A program made the position numbers and the translations under genes. From positions 62,001 through 126,000 of the forward strand of contig NZ_JAQQKW010000003.1 in NCBI RefSeq assembly GCF_028550395.1: a stretch of 64,000 nucleotides of DNA, in the 5' to 3' direction. Shown piece by piece: positions 50,522 to 59,348 of the stretch. The DNA comes from Asticcacaulis currens. GTDB lineage: Bacteria > Pseudomonadota > Alphaproteobacteria > Caulobacterales > Caulobacteraceae. Numbering within the stretch: the first letter of the stretch is position 1; the number at the start of each line of letters is the position of its first letter. The notes beneath the pieces were generated by a model. That model was not told where the DNA came from. It was given only the letters and a program-made list of their open reading frames with translations, and searched no databases.

Positions 50522-51772
50522 TCAGGGCTGGGGCGGCGCAGGGTCAGTCGCCGGCTCGGCAGACGGGGAAGCGGGCGGCACGTAGGGGATGGGCCCCTCA
50601 CGCACCGGCACCTCCGCCGGAACCACCCGCGCCGGAGCCGTGGCCGCCAATGTTTCGCCCGCCGCCGGGCCGCGGCCTGCCGGGCGCAGGGCTTCCATCT
50701 GGGCATCCATCAGCTTGGCCAGCGCCCCCGCGCGGGCATTGAGCTTGGACACCGAGGTCGAGCGCTCCTCCATCACCCCGGCAAATTCTCCGTTATAATA
50801 GATTTCGAAGGCCTTGGGGTCGCCCACGTCGATCAGCAGGCTGATCGGGCTCACCTGCGGCAGACGATAGGCTTCCCCCGGCCCCAGCTGCCGCGCAAAA
50901 TAGACGCGTTTGTCCGTACCGCTGATGACCAGATTGACGCTTCGTTGCGCTTGAATCGTCACCATGGAGTCCGCGGGCGTCGCCCCGAAGACCGCGCCGC
51001 GCGGGTTGAAGGCCTTTCGCATCTGTAGCGGCACACCCACGGCTGCCGCGGGATTTTGCTCAGCGCGCTCGGCGTCAATGGCGGCAAATCCCTCCTCCAG
51101 CCCCGGCGTGTAATAGGGGACCGGCAGGTCCTGATCCTTTGGCGCGGGGGCCGACTGCGTCAACAGCAGCTTTTCACGCACCAGCGGCACGCCTGGCGAC
51201 CATTTCTGCGGCATCAGGTCCGTCGATTGGGCGTGGTGACCGCCCCAGCCGGGTGTGCGCTGAAACAGGTTCCATGCCACCACCGACAGCACCAGCGCTG
51301 CCGCTATGCCGCCATAGAGACGATAGCTGGGGCGCAAATCCTCGAAGGCGGCCCCCACAGGGGCGCGCAGCTTGTCCGACTGTGCCGGGTCGGCAAAGGA
51401 GCGCTTGAAGAGGTCGGCCAGACTCTCTTCGTCCAGCCCCAGCGCCTTGGCATAGGCCTTGACGAAACCGATGGAAAAGGCCCGCGACGGCAGGCGATCA
51501 TAGGCGGCATCTTCAAGCGCCTCCAGATAGCCGCGCTTCACGCGGGTCATATCGGCCATGTATTCGAGCGAAAAACCCTGCGCCTCGCGCGTGCTGCGCA
51601 GGATCGTGCCGAGGGTTTCGGGATCGCTGGCCAGGGGTTGTGCCTGATCCTGAACCCGCCCTCCGGCCAGCACCTGACCCTGCGCGCGCACCGCTGCGTC
51701 GCGCTCAGCCGTCAGGAACAGGCCGGTATAGGCCTCGTCCTCAAGAACCGTAATATTGTCCTGTGCACTCAT
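50522..51772 (-). CDS. rodZ: RodZ-like helix-turn-helix membrane protein
   Basis: This 416-residue protein has an N-terminal extension and a cytoplasmic HTH domain (about 50-115; GTILRSTREAQGFSLEYMAD, VKRGYLEALED). One membrane helix follows at about 153-172 and a periplasmic RodZ C-terminal domain (about 255-340; ADSMVTIQAQRSVNLVISGT). The tail is Pro/Ala-rich. In the family it links MreB to the cell-wall elongation machinery. The adjacency to ispG supports the assignment. Confidence 0.85.
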   Translation of the reverse strand: MSAQDNITVLEDEAYTGLFLTAERDAAVRAQGQVLAGGRVQDQAQPLASDPETLGTILRSTREAQGFSLEYMADMTRVKRGYLEALEDAAYDRLPSRAFSIGFVKAYAKALGLDEESLADLFKRSFADPAQSDKLRAPVGAAFEDLRPSYRLYGGIAAALVLSVVAWNLFQRTPGWGGHHAQSTDLMPQKWSPGVPLVREKLLLTQSAPAPKDQDLPVPYYTPGLEEGFAAIDAERAEQNPAAAVGVPLQMRKAFNPRGAVFGATPADSMVTIQAQRSVNLVISGTDKRVYFARQLGPGEAYRLPQVSPISLLIDVGDPKAFEIYYNGEFAGVMEERSTSVSKLNARAGALAKLMDAQMEALRPAGRGPAAGETLAATAPARVVPAEVPVREGPIPYVPPASPSAEPATDPAPPQP

Positions 51773-52030
51773 GGTACTTTGGCAAACTCTGCACGCTGTC
51801 CCGGATGACGCCCGGCGGTCTCCGGTACGAAACCGGATCCCGCTGCGTCGAAACCGTCTTCAGGGCCCCCAGCGTTAGGAAAAACCAAACCACACCGCCC
51901 GTCCCAAATCAATACGTAAGGCTTTTGACCATAAGGCTTTCTGCCTTTTGTGACCGCCTGTGCAAAAGCGTTGCCGAACGGTCCGACACAGCTTAGAAGA
52001 CGAGGCTTCCCTGTTCGAACGGAGTTCCTC

Positions 52031-52441
52031 ATGCCTGCCGCCTTTGACGATTTGTGGATTGGTCAGGTCGCCTCGATCGGCGCGGGCGTCGTTTCCCAAA
52101 GCGATCTGGAGCAGTTTTGCGCCACCTACGCGCCCTCATGGAACACGCAGGACGGCCTGCCTGATGCGCTGATCTTCGCCCTGTGGTCGAAGCTGGAGCA
52201 GGAAGCCGCCGCTGGCTGGCCGCAGACCAAGCGGCTGGCGGTTGATGCCCTGCGCTGGTCGCGCAACCCGCCGCCGGGCGAACTGCTGCGCGGTCGCCTG
52301 ACTATCATGGGTAAGGACGCGGTGGGTGACACCAAGGGCGTTGTCATCGCCCAGCACGATCTTCTGGATGAGGCGGGGCGTCTGGTCTTTTCGTGCCTGA
52401 CGCGCTCGGTGTTTCAGCGCAATCCGCCGCCTGTCGGGTAA
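52031..52441 (+). CDS. Hotdog-fold protein, MaoC-like
   Basis: This is a 136-residue protein. The N-terminus FDDLWIGQVASIGAGVVSQS plus the following DLEQFCATYAP matches the opening of MaoC-type hotdog dehydratases, and RGRLTIMGKDAVGDTKGVVI fits the central strand. Short length and weak motifs make the function uncertain. I start at MPAAFDDLW, preceded by GGAG. A terminator follows at 52485-52502. Confidence 0.6.
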   Translation: MPAAFDDLWIGQVASIGAGVVSQSDLEQFCATYAPSWNTQDGLPDALIFALWSKLEQEAAAGWPQTKRLAVDALRWSRNPPPGELLRGRLTIMGKDAVGDTKGVVIAQHDLLDEAGRLVFSCLTRSVFQRNPPPVG

Positions 52442-52484
52442 GGATTTAGCCACGAAAAACACAAAAAGCCGACTGAACCCATAC

Positions 52485-52502
52485 GGCCCGAGGGGCCTTT
52501 TT
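52485..52502 (+). terminator. Terminator after the hotdog gene
   Basis: The 5-bp GC stem (52485-52489/52493-52497) has a 3-base loop followed by TTTTT (52498-52502). It is nested in a larger inverted repeat (52479-52487/52517-52525). Confidence 0.6.
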
Positions 52503-52560
52503 CAGTGTTGCAGTTTGCCGTATGGTCTGGCGTTTCGTGCCTTTTCGTGTAAAATTAAGA

Positions 52561-52588
52561 AACCCCGGCAGCCAGAGCCCCCGGGGTT
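52561..52588. terminator. Bidirectional terminator beside sapC
   Basis: An 8-bp stem (52561-52568/52581-52588), extendable by A/T, has T's on plus. On minus it is followed by TTTCTTAATTTT. It closes sapC on minus and backs up the plus terminator. Confidence 0.8.
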
Positions 52589-52613
52589 TTTCTATTGTAA
52601 AAGCGGCGAACGC

Positions 52614-53402
52614 TTAGTTGACCGCCGGAGCGCCCTGGTTACGCTCAATGGTCAGGGCAATCAGCTTGTCCCAGGCCAGCAGCGAGATCAGGTGCGCGTA
52701 GATGTGCATCAGGGCACCGTTGTCGCGCAGCTCAACCAGCTTGTCGGCCGGCAGCTTGGCCAGCTTTTCTTCATCGACCGCGAAATACTCGGCGATCTTT
52801 TGCGGCTCGCCCTGCGAACCGTCCGGATTAGCCGGGCGGTAGATGGTTTCGCGCGGCGCCAGAAGGTCCAGATCCTTCAGCAGGTTGACGAAGGATTCGG
52901 TGCGCAGGCGCTCGTTTTCGAAGTCCGAGCAGAACTGCATGGCGTTTTCAACGAAGGCCGACGGCTTGCCGCCTTCGAAGAAAGGCACGTCCGGATTGTT
53001 GGCGGTCACCACCGGCGAGGAGGTGTCCACGCAGAGAATCATGCGCTGTTCCTGCTCGTCATTGGCGAAGACGAACGGATAGCGGCGGGCAAAGGCCGGC
53101 AGGTAGGCGTCCGGGCGGAAGACGCCTTCGGGGGACACGAACATGTTCTGACCGGCGGCCAGACCCATGGCCGCGACCGGCATGCGGGCTTCGCCGATAA
53201 AGACGATGGGGTAGCTCAGCGAGGCCGCCGGGAATTCCGCCACGGTCAGCGGCACCACATTGGTTTCGGCGACAAAGGCGTGCGGCGTGGCCGAAGCGCT
53301 GATGCCAAGATTGCTGTGGGCTTCAACGCTCAGGGGTTCCGGGGTCTTGTAAAACAGCACGTTCCCTGTCAGCGCGCTTTGTTGGTCTTGAGCCTGTTCC
53401 AT
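52614..53402 (-). CDS. SapC-family protein
   Basis: This 262-residue protein is of the SapC family, first met next to S-layer genes. It has the N-terminal region with PLSVEAHSNLGI, SYPIVFIGEARMPVAAMGL, and GVFRPDAYLPAFARRYPFVF near the middle, all family features. There is no signal peptide. The biochemical role is unknown; a link to surface-layer protein handling is only suggested by history. No S-layer gene is in the window. Confidence 0.82.
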   Translation of the reverse strand: MEQAQDQQSALTGNVLFYKTPEPLSVEAHSNLGISASATPHAFVAETNVVPLTVAEFPAASLSYPIVFIGEARMPVAAMGLAAGQNMFVSPEGVFRPDAYLPAFARRYPFVFANDEQEQRMILCVDTSSPVVTANNPDVPFFEGGKPSAFVENAMQFCSDFENERLRTESFVNLLKDLDLLAPRETIYRPANPDGSQGEPQKIAEYFAVDEEKLAKLPADKLVELRDNGALMHIYAHLISLLAWDKLIALTIERNQGAPAVN

Positions 53403-53863
53403 GATCGCTCTTTGTAGTGGTAAAAACTGAGGAGTTTCGCTTCTAGCCCATGCCAGCGGGAAAGCGCAAGCGGCACGTTCAGGCAGGCGAGTGCAAAGGC
53501 CGCAATTCGCGCAAAAAACACCCTATGCGCAGAGAAACCACAGATTTCACAGATTTGAGCCATGATGCGGCTGAGTGGAGCCGACGAATGTCCTCGATGC
53601 GTCTAACAGCTATCGGTCGCTTGTCCAATAGAGCGGCACGAACCGCCATCTGTGAAATCAGTGTAATCTGTGGTTTCAAAAAAGCCGGCCTGCGCTGACT
53701 TCGGCAATGCAGGAACCCCGGAAGTACGGGCTTCCGCCGTGTCTGAGGGTCCAGAGCGTGACGCAAAAGGGAGGAACCTGTTTTCGCGGCGCTCCGGCGA
53801 TCACCGATCAGGCCGGCACCGAAACGGGGGGCGTTTCCGGCGCAGGCCCCGACCCGCGAAGGA
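53403..53863. other. Intergenic with repeat, no gene seen
   Basis: This is 461 bp between sapC and the TonB receptor. It holds the second CACAGATT-type repeat (53539-53673) and GC-rich sequence. No supported coding region was found. Confidence 0.5.
53539..53673. repeat. CACAGATT-type inverted repeat, copy 2
   Basis: The left end (53539-53553) is identical to that of copy 1. The right end (53649-53673) carries the inverse motif twice. The internal sequence differs from copy 1. Only the ends are shared, as in short terminal-repeat elements. Confidence 0.6.
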
Positions 53864-55873
53864 TCAGAAATTACTGACCACGCCCAGACGCAGGCTGCGA
53901 CCGGCACCGACGACGGAGTCTTTGGTGCTGGAGGTCGCTTCGCGCATTTCGACATCGCCGACATTGCGCACCTCGGCGAACAGGCTGGTGCCCGGATGCT
54001 GGGGCAGCTTGTACGAGGTGAAGAGGTTGACCGTTACATAGCCGTCGGTCGGCGTCTCAAAGGCCGCCAGTCGGTCGTTGCGACTGTCGACGCCGCGTAG
54101 CTCAACATAGGAGTCCCAGCGCGGGCTGACGCTTTGCAGCTTAAGCGTTAGGGCCTGCGGCGGGATACGCACCACCGGGCCGATGGCGGTCTTGCCGTGC
54201 GTATAGTCATAGGCGGCGTGCAGACTGACGGCCTGGTCGGCATAGCTGAACAGGTGGGCACTGGCTTCGATTTCGAGGCCGTAAAGGTCGGCATCGGTCT
54301 GCACATACTGGAAGACCGGCAGGTCGTCCTGCACCTGACCGGTGGGGCGAAGGTCGATGAAGTTGTCGAAATGGCTGGTATAGACGTGCGCATCGAGCGA
54401 CAGGGGGTTATGCCCGTCCACTATCATATGCCCGGTCAGCTCCAGCGAGGTCCCGACCTCGGTACGGAAACGGGGGTCGCCGATGATGTACTGGCCCGTA
54501 CCGCCGTGCGGTCCGTCGGCCAGCAGTTCGACATCGGACGGCGCGCGTTCCGAGCGGGTGACGCTCAGGCCTACGAAATTATGATCGGTTGGGCGGTAGA
54601 AGCTGCCCAGCGAGGCAGACACGGTGTTAAAATCGTGCGCATAGGCCGCCGTCGCCGACTTCAGTTGCGTCTGATCGACGCGCGCGCCGCCTTCGAGACC
54701 CCAAGCGCCGTTATCGTAACGGTACTGAGTGAAGACACCGGCCTGTTTGGTGGTGGTCGAAGGCACAAAGGCCTCTTCGCCGATGGCCTCGAAGTCGCGC
54801 TTCGACAGGCTGACGCCCACCGTCCCACTGACCTTGCCGACCCCTTCGCGGACAAGGGCGCTGCGGAACTCGCTGCCCTTCGACAGGAATTGCGTACCCA
54901 ACTCGCCGCCTTCGATTTCGGCGTGGTGATAGTCGGAATAGCCCGCCGAGCCGTCCAGACGTGTAAAGCCGGCCCAGTCGAGGTTCAGCGTACCGCGCAG
55001 ATCCCAGTGCTTCTGGCTGAGGTCGATCTTCACGTCGGAATCGACCGCCGTGCCATAGAGATAATCCGTCTTCTTGTAGCTCAGGCCGATAAAGCCCTTA
55101 TCGCCGACATAGGAGACGCCCGCGCCGATATTTTTCATATCCTGCGCCGAATTCTGCTGACGGGTCGAGGTGTCCGGGTCTTCCCCGGCAGCGGCGGTAA
55201 CGAAGGGCAGCTTGGCCGGCACCGGGATCTTGTAATTGCTGGACTTCAGGCGGAAAGCATCCAGCGTGAAGACCCAGGGCCCCTGCCCGGTCTTGAGGTT
55301 GACGGCGCCCTGCACGCCCTTGTCGGCGGAAGAGGCCTGAAGTGTGGCCGTGCCTTCGTAACCTTTATCAGACGTGACGCCCTGTGACGGGATGCGGTCG
55401 TCGATCAGGTTGACGATACCGCCGATGGCGTTGCCGCCGTAGGCGAGCGCCGACGGACCGCGCAGGACTTCGATGCGGCGCGCCTCGGTCGGGCTGGTCG
55501 GGATGGCGTGATCGGGCGACAGGGCCGAGACATCGACCACGCCCATACCGTTATTCAGCACCAGCACACGGAAACCGTCGAGGCCGCGGATCATCGGGCG
55601 GCTGGCCCCCGGAGCGAAGCTGGAGGAGCGGATACCCGGCATATAGGCCAGAAGATCGCCCAGACCCGCCGCCGGTTTTTCGTCGATCTGCGTGCGCGTC
55701 AGAATATCGACGTGCGACATGAGCGCGTCCTTCGACACCTTATAGCCGGTGCCGGTGATGACGACTTCGGTGATGTCATCGGCCTTCGGCGGCGCGGCAT
55801 CGGCCAGGGCGGGGGTGACGGCGACAAGCGCGCCAAGGCTCACGGTCAGGGTGAGAACCATACGGGTTTGCAT
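53864..55873 (-). CDS. TonB-dependent receptor, ZnuD-like zinc uptake
   Basis: This is an outer-membrane beta-barrel receptor of 669 residues. The signal peptide MQTRMVLTLTVSLGALVAVT is cut near ALADAA. The plug follows (VDILTRTQIDEKP, IEVLRGPSALAYGGNAIGGI), then the barrel ending in Phe (RLGVVSNF). ELLADGPHGGTGQYIIGDPR resembles the ZnuD consensus. The divergent zur gene and the shared palindrome at 55933-55947 point to zinc as the substrate. That substrate is inference; no transport data exist here. Confidence 0.85.
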   Translation of the reverse strand: MQTRMVLTLTVSLGALVAVTPALADAAPPKADDITEVVITGTGYKVSKDALMSHVDILTRTQIDEKPAAGLGDLLAYMPGIRSSSFAPGASRPMIRGLDGFRVLVLNNGMGVVDVSALSPDHAIPTSPTEARRIEVLRGPSALAYGGNAIGGIVNLIDDRIPSQGVTSDKGYEGTATLQASSADKGVQGAVNLKTGQGPWVFTLDAFRLKSSNYKIPVPAKLPFVTAAAGEDPDTSTRQQNSAQDMKNIGAGVSYVGDKGFIGLSYKKTDYLYGTAVDSDVKIDLSQKHWDLRGTLNLDWAGFTRLDGSAGYSDYHHAEIEGGELGTQFLSKGSEFRSALVREGVGKVSGTVGVSLSKRDFEAIGEEAFVPSTTTKQAGVFTQYRYDNGAWGLEGGARVDQTQLKSATAAYAHDFNTVSASLGSFYRPTDHNFVGLSVTRSERAPSDVELLADGPHGGTGQYIIGDPRFRTEVGTSLELTGHMIVDGHNPLSLDAHVYTSHFDNFIDLRPTGQVQDDLPVFQYVQTDADLYGLEIEASAHLFSYADQAVSLHAAYDYTHGKTAIGPVVRIPPQALTLKLQSVSPRWDSYVELRGVDSRNDRLAAFETPTDGYVTVNLFTSYKLPQHPGTSLFAEVRNVGDVEMREATSSTKDSVVGAGRSLRLGVVSNF

Positions 55874-55932
55874 GGGGAAGGCTCCCGGAAAAAGACGGAT
55901 GGCACACACAAAGGCCATACCGGACGGCAATG

Positions 55933-55947
55933 TGTTATGTAATAACA
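55933..55947. promoter_or_regulatory. Zur-type operator palindrome
   Basis: TGTTAT-GTA-ATAACA is a perfect 6-bp inverted repeat centred midway between the receptor start (60 bp away) and the zur start (63 bp away). It resembles the TGTTAT..ATAACA core of Zur boxes in Gram-negatives. Confidence 0.7.
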
Positions 55948-56009
55948 TAATTGCTGTCAAGCCGTCATTTTGCGCAGCAATTGCGAAACGCCGCGAGTCT
56001 GCCTAAGTT

Positions 56010-56504
56010 ATGTCTATGTCACACGCCTGCGACCACGATCACGACCACGCCCATCACCTCGACAGCGGGCGCATCGCCGCGCGCCTCAGCGAGGCGCAGC
56101 GTCTGTGTGAGGCGCAGGGCGAACGCATGACGGCGCCCCGCCTGCGGACCCTAGAGCTAATATTGGGGGAAAACGCCCCAGTGAAGGCCTATGACGTCAT
56201 CGACCGCTTCCATCCGGACGGGGCCGCCAAGCCGCCGACGGTCTATCGTGCCCTGGCTTTTCTGGAGCAGATGGGGCTGATCCACCGCATCGAAAGCCTG
56301 AACGCCTTTGTCGCCTGTCAGGGCCATGCGGACGGCCAGGTGGTGCAGCCGCACGCCGCCGCCTTCCTGCTCTGTGATTGCTGCGGCAGCAGCGAGGAAG
56401 TGGCCGTCAGCCTTCCCGAAATCGACCAACAGGCCGCCGCCAGTGGTTTTGAAACCCGCCGGGTGACGCTGGAAGCGCGCGGTCTGTGCAAGGCCTGTCG
56501 CTAA
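56010..56504 (+). CDS. zur: Zinc uptake regulator, Fur family
   Basis: This 164-residue Fur-family repressor has a His-rich N-terminus (HACDHDHDHAHH), a winged helix (PTVYRALAFLEQMGLIHRIE) and paired cysteines in CDCCGS and CKAC for structural zinc. The VACQGHADGQ region gives regulatory ligands. This layout fits Zur better than Fur. Transcription is divergent from the receptor. The stop codon touches the start of repeat copy B. Confidence 0.88.
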   Translation: MSMSHACDHDHDHAHHLDSGRIAARLSEAQRLCEAQGERMTAPRLRTLELILGENAPVKAYDVIDRFHPDGAAKPPTVYRALAFLEQMGLIHRIESLNAFVACQGHADGQVVQPHAAAFLLCDCCGSSEEVAVSLPEIDQQAAASGFETRRVTLEARGLCKACR

Positions 56505-56628
56505 TACCAAGGGTCATTGAAAATGACCCTTGGCATTCTATTCGAGACTGCCTCATGTCACTGACACAAATGAGACATTCTCGTTTCTTCAACGGCCGGA
56601 TGCAGTCAGCATTCTTGGCCGTTGGTAT
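56504..56628. repeat. Three-hairpin dispersed repeat, copy B (125 bp)
   Basis: It has the same terminal ends as copy A (ATACCAA 56504-56510; TTGGTAT 56622-56628) and the same length. It fills nearly the whole gap between the convergent zur and corA stops, starting inside the zur stop codon. The first hairpin is perfect (12-bp arms of CCAAGGGTCATT type). Confidence 0.85.
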
Positions 56629-56637
56629 AATATAACC

Positions 56638-57642
56638 CTATAACCACCCCTTGAGGCGGAACCATACCAGCGGTCCGACCGCTGAGGCGATCATGGCAAG
56701 TACCACGATCGGATAGGCCCACGGTACGTGCAGTTCGGGCATAAATTCGAAATTCATCCCATAGAGCGAGGCGATCAGGGTCGGCGGCAGAAAGGCGACC
56801 GAGGCCACCGAGACGATCTTGATGGTCGTATTCTGCTCCAGATTGATCACCCCCAGCGCCGCGTCGTGCAGATAAGCGATATTGCCCGAGACGAAGGCCG
56901 AATGGTCGTTCAGCGAAGCCACGTCCTTTTCCAGCGTGCGCAGCTTGTCATGGAAGGCGTTGAAGCCTGCCTCGTCCGTCCCGACCAGTTCACGGTCCAG
57001 CGCCCGCGCAAACAGCAGCAACCGGCCAAAGGAAACCAGACTGTCGCGGATGCGCGCCGTGTCCGACTGACAGCGGCCCAGCTCACGCAAAACCTTTTCC
57101 AGATTGCGCCCGCGTTTGGGTGCGAAGATACGTCCGGAAATCTCATCCACCGTCCCTGACGCCTTTTCCAGCAGGTCGGCCGTGCGGTCGATCAGCACCT
57201 CCAGCAGATTGGCCAGCGCCTCGTGCGCCTGCCCACAGGATTCCGGATGACGCACCGTGCGGTCGGCAAAAATGCTGAACGACTTGGGGTCGATATAGCG
57301 AATGGTGATCAGGTGCTGCCGGTGCAGGACGAAGGTCACCGGCCCCGATTGCAGGTGGTCGAAGCCGCCATAAAAGGCCACCTGCGCTGTCATGAAAGCC
57401 GCCCCGTCTTCGAGATAGAGGCGCGACGAAAACTCAATCTCCTGCATGTCTTCGCGCGTCGGCAGGTTCAACCCGACGACGCCTTCGACATAGCGTTCTT
57501 CCTCGCGGTCGGGATTGTAGAGGTCGATCCATACCCCGTCCGGTGTAATCTCGCACCAGCCGGCCTCGTCCCCGGCCCCTTCGGGCGGCACCACGGTAAA
57601 AGCCCCTTCCGGGGCCGCCTCTCGGCTATAGATGTTCAGCAT
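56638..57642 (-). CDS. CorA-family divalent cation transporter
   Basis: This 334-residue inner-membrane channel is for Mg2+ or a similar ion. The cytoplasmic N-terminal domain comes first. The long stalk helix and two C-terminal transmembrane helices follow, joined by the signature YGMNFEFMPEL. The start MLNIYSREAAPEGAF was chosen over a far upstream ATG because the extra Arg-rich stretch is not family-like. The position beside zur does not prove zinc transport. Confidence 0.88.
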   Translation of the reverse strand: MLNIYSREAAPEGAFTVVPPEGAGDEAGWCEITPDGVWIDLYNPDREEERYVEGVVGLNLPTREDMQEIEFSSRLYLEDGAAFMTAQVAFYGGFDHLQSGPVTFVLHRQHLITIRYIDPKSFSIFADRTVRHPESCGQAHEALANLLEVLIDRTADLLEKASGTVDEISGRIFAPKRGRNLEKVLRELGRCQSDTARIRDSLVSFGRLLLFARALDRELVGTDEAGFNAFHDKLRTLEKDVASLNDHSAFVSGNIAYLHDAALGVINLEQNTTIKIVSVASVAFLPPTLIASLYGMNFEFMPELHVPWAYPIVVLAMIASAVGPLVWFRLKGWL

Positions 57643-57754
57643 GGGGGCTCTTTCACAGACTGCCCCTGCATAGGCCGCTTTGCGCCTCTCTGACAAGTCA
57701 AACGCCGCTGGCAGGCACCAGCGGCGTGAAAAAGCTACAGCAGACAGGCGCCAT

Positions 57755-58918
57755 TCAGGCCTTGGTCTTTTCGCTCTTCTTTTCGGATTTTTTGACCTCA
57801 GCCTCGGCGACCTTTCTGGCCGGGGTCTTTTCACCCTTGACGGACCTGGTCGACTTTTCTGCCTTGGCGCCCGCCTTTGTGTCGGCCTTGTCTTCGGCTT
57901 CGGCCATAGCCGTCTTGCCGGACTTGCCCGTCGCCTTGGTGGTCTTTACCGGCTTTTCCGCCTTGCTATCTGACTTGTCGTCCGAGTCAGCGATCGCCGT
58001 CTTGCCGGATTTGCCGGTGATCTTGGCCGCCTTGGCCGTGCCCTTGGCGTTGTCCGAGTCCTTGTCGGCCAGCCGGGCGGATTTTTCGCCCTTGGTCGTC
58101 TTGGCCTTGGCCTTCGACGTCTCCTTGGCGTCGGAGTCCTTATCGGCCACAGCGGTCTTTGCCTTAACGGCCTTCTTATCTGCGCCCTTATCGGCGGTTT
58201 TGGCGTCAGCCTTAATATCGGTTGCCTTCGCATCGGCCTTCGCGGCAGAGGCATCGTCAGAGCTGGCCGAAGCGAGGGCCTGATTGCGCGGCGCTTCCGC
58301 ATCGGTGGCCAGCGCATTGACCAGAGCCTTGCTGCTGGTCTTCGAAGAGGTCTTCTGGGCCACCTTGTCAAAAGCCGAAGGCTTTTTGACGGTCGGCTTG
58401 TCCAGAACCTGGGTGACGAGGCTTTCACCCATTTGCTGCCCCTTTTGGGCCGCCTGATAGATGAAGCCATAGGTCGGATAAACGGTGGTGCCGACATCGG
58501 CGATCGGGCCGTACCACACCTTGACCTTGGTCCAGTCGCCCTTGTCCGAGACATCGACGACGGTGACGTCTTTTTCGACCTGCCCGCGACGACCGCCGAT
58601 CGGCGACCAGTTGGCGTGGGTGATCTGAATAACGCGGTCGGTAATCACCTGAGAAACAACGGCCACATGGCCCAGTCGCATCTTGCCCTGAGGACGGAAG
58701 ACCAGAACCGCACCGGCCTTGGGAGCCTGACCTTTGTCGTACTTGCCGGTCGCACCCTCCCACCAGGTCCAGGCATCACCAAAAATGTTCATGCCCGTAA
58801 TCGAGCGGGCGAAGGTGACGCATTGCCAGTACGGGGATTGTTTTTCGGCAGCCTGCGCGCCCACGGCACTAAAGGCCAGAGCCGCGGACAACGCCAATAC
58901 GCTTAGTCTTTTCAGCAC
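57755..58918 (-). CDS. CHAP-domain protein with Lys/Ala repeat tail
   Basis: This is an exported 387-residue protein. The signal peptide (1-24, MLKRLSVLALSAALAFSAVG) is followed by a CHAP amidase/peptidase domain with Cys33 in WQCVTFARS and His84 in RLGHVAVVSQV, expected to act on peptidoglycan. From about 165 to the end runs a low-complexity Lys/Ala/Asp/Ser tail with repeats of the TGKSGKTA(I/M)A type. The tail is highly basic and may bind wall or DNA. No homologous gene is adjacent. Confidence 0.82.
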   Translation of the reverse strand: MLKRLSVLALSAALAFSAVGAQAAEKQSPYWQCVTFARSITGMNIFGDAWTWWEGATGKYDKGQAPKAGAVLVFRPQGKMRLGHVAVVSQVITDRVIQITHANWSPIGGRRGQVEKDVTVVDVSDKGDWTKVKVWYGPIADVGTTVYPTYGFIYQAAQKGQQMGESLVTQVLDKPTVKKPSAFDKVAQKTSSKTSSKALVNALATDAEAPRNQALASASSDDASAAKADAKATDIKADAKTADKGADKKAVKAKTAVADKDSDAKETSKAKAKTTKGEKSARLADKDSDNAKGTAKAAKITGKSGKTAIADSDDKSDSKAEKPVKTTKATGKSGKTAMAEAEDKADTKAGAKAEKSTRSVKGEKTPARKVAEAEVKKSEKKSEKTKA

Positions 58919-59348
58919 GCGAGCACTCCATTTGGGGCCTGATCGAGGGGCCTACCCGGCGGTCCTCTTAGGGGTCTTACAGGGGGTGGCTGCGGGTGAA
59001 AAAAGATCAGCTAAAACGCCCGCAACATTTACTGGTAGTGGTTTGATACATAACTCATAGGCATTTACAAAGCCTTTATTTTCCACAACGTGGTAAATTT
59101 CCCACATCAGGACGGGCTCGCCGGACAATTGTTGCAAAAAAGCCGTTAAACATCAGTTAACTATAAATTCAGGGTGTGCGCGAAAAAAATTGGCGTCTTT
59201 TCGCCGCACACGGGAAAAAACGCCCGATTTTTAAGTCCTTCGTCCGCTCACAGATCAGAGCGGAATGATGTCTCTTGGAATCATTCCGCTCAAGCCGCAA
59301 TTAAGGCGGCGGCCCAGGTGGCGCAGCCTGTCCCTGGGGCAAACGGAT
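58919..59348. other. Intergenic with a palindromic element
   Basis: This is 430 bp between the CHAP gene and the acyltransferase stop. It is AT-richer near 59040-59200 and holds the inverted repeat at 59258-59291. No gene is supported. Confidence 0.5.
59258..59291. repeat. Perfect 12-bp inverted repeat
   Basis: GAGCGGAATGAT (59258-59269) and ATCATTCCGCTC (59280-59291) flank a 10-base loop. The GAGCGGAAT...ATTCCGCTC shape recalls the ends of the repeat within the amylase gene, so it may be a short relative. Confidence 0.6.

Noticed and set aside
53479-53964. Open frame on minus in the sapC-receptor gap
   Set aside because: It overlaps the inverted repeat and the receptor's 3' end and has a biased composition, so probably not coding.
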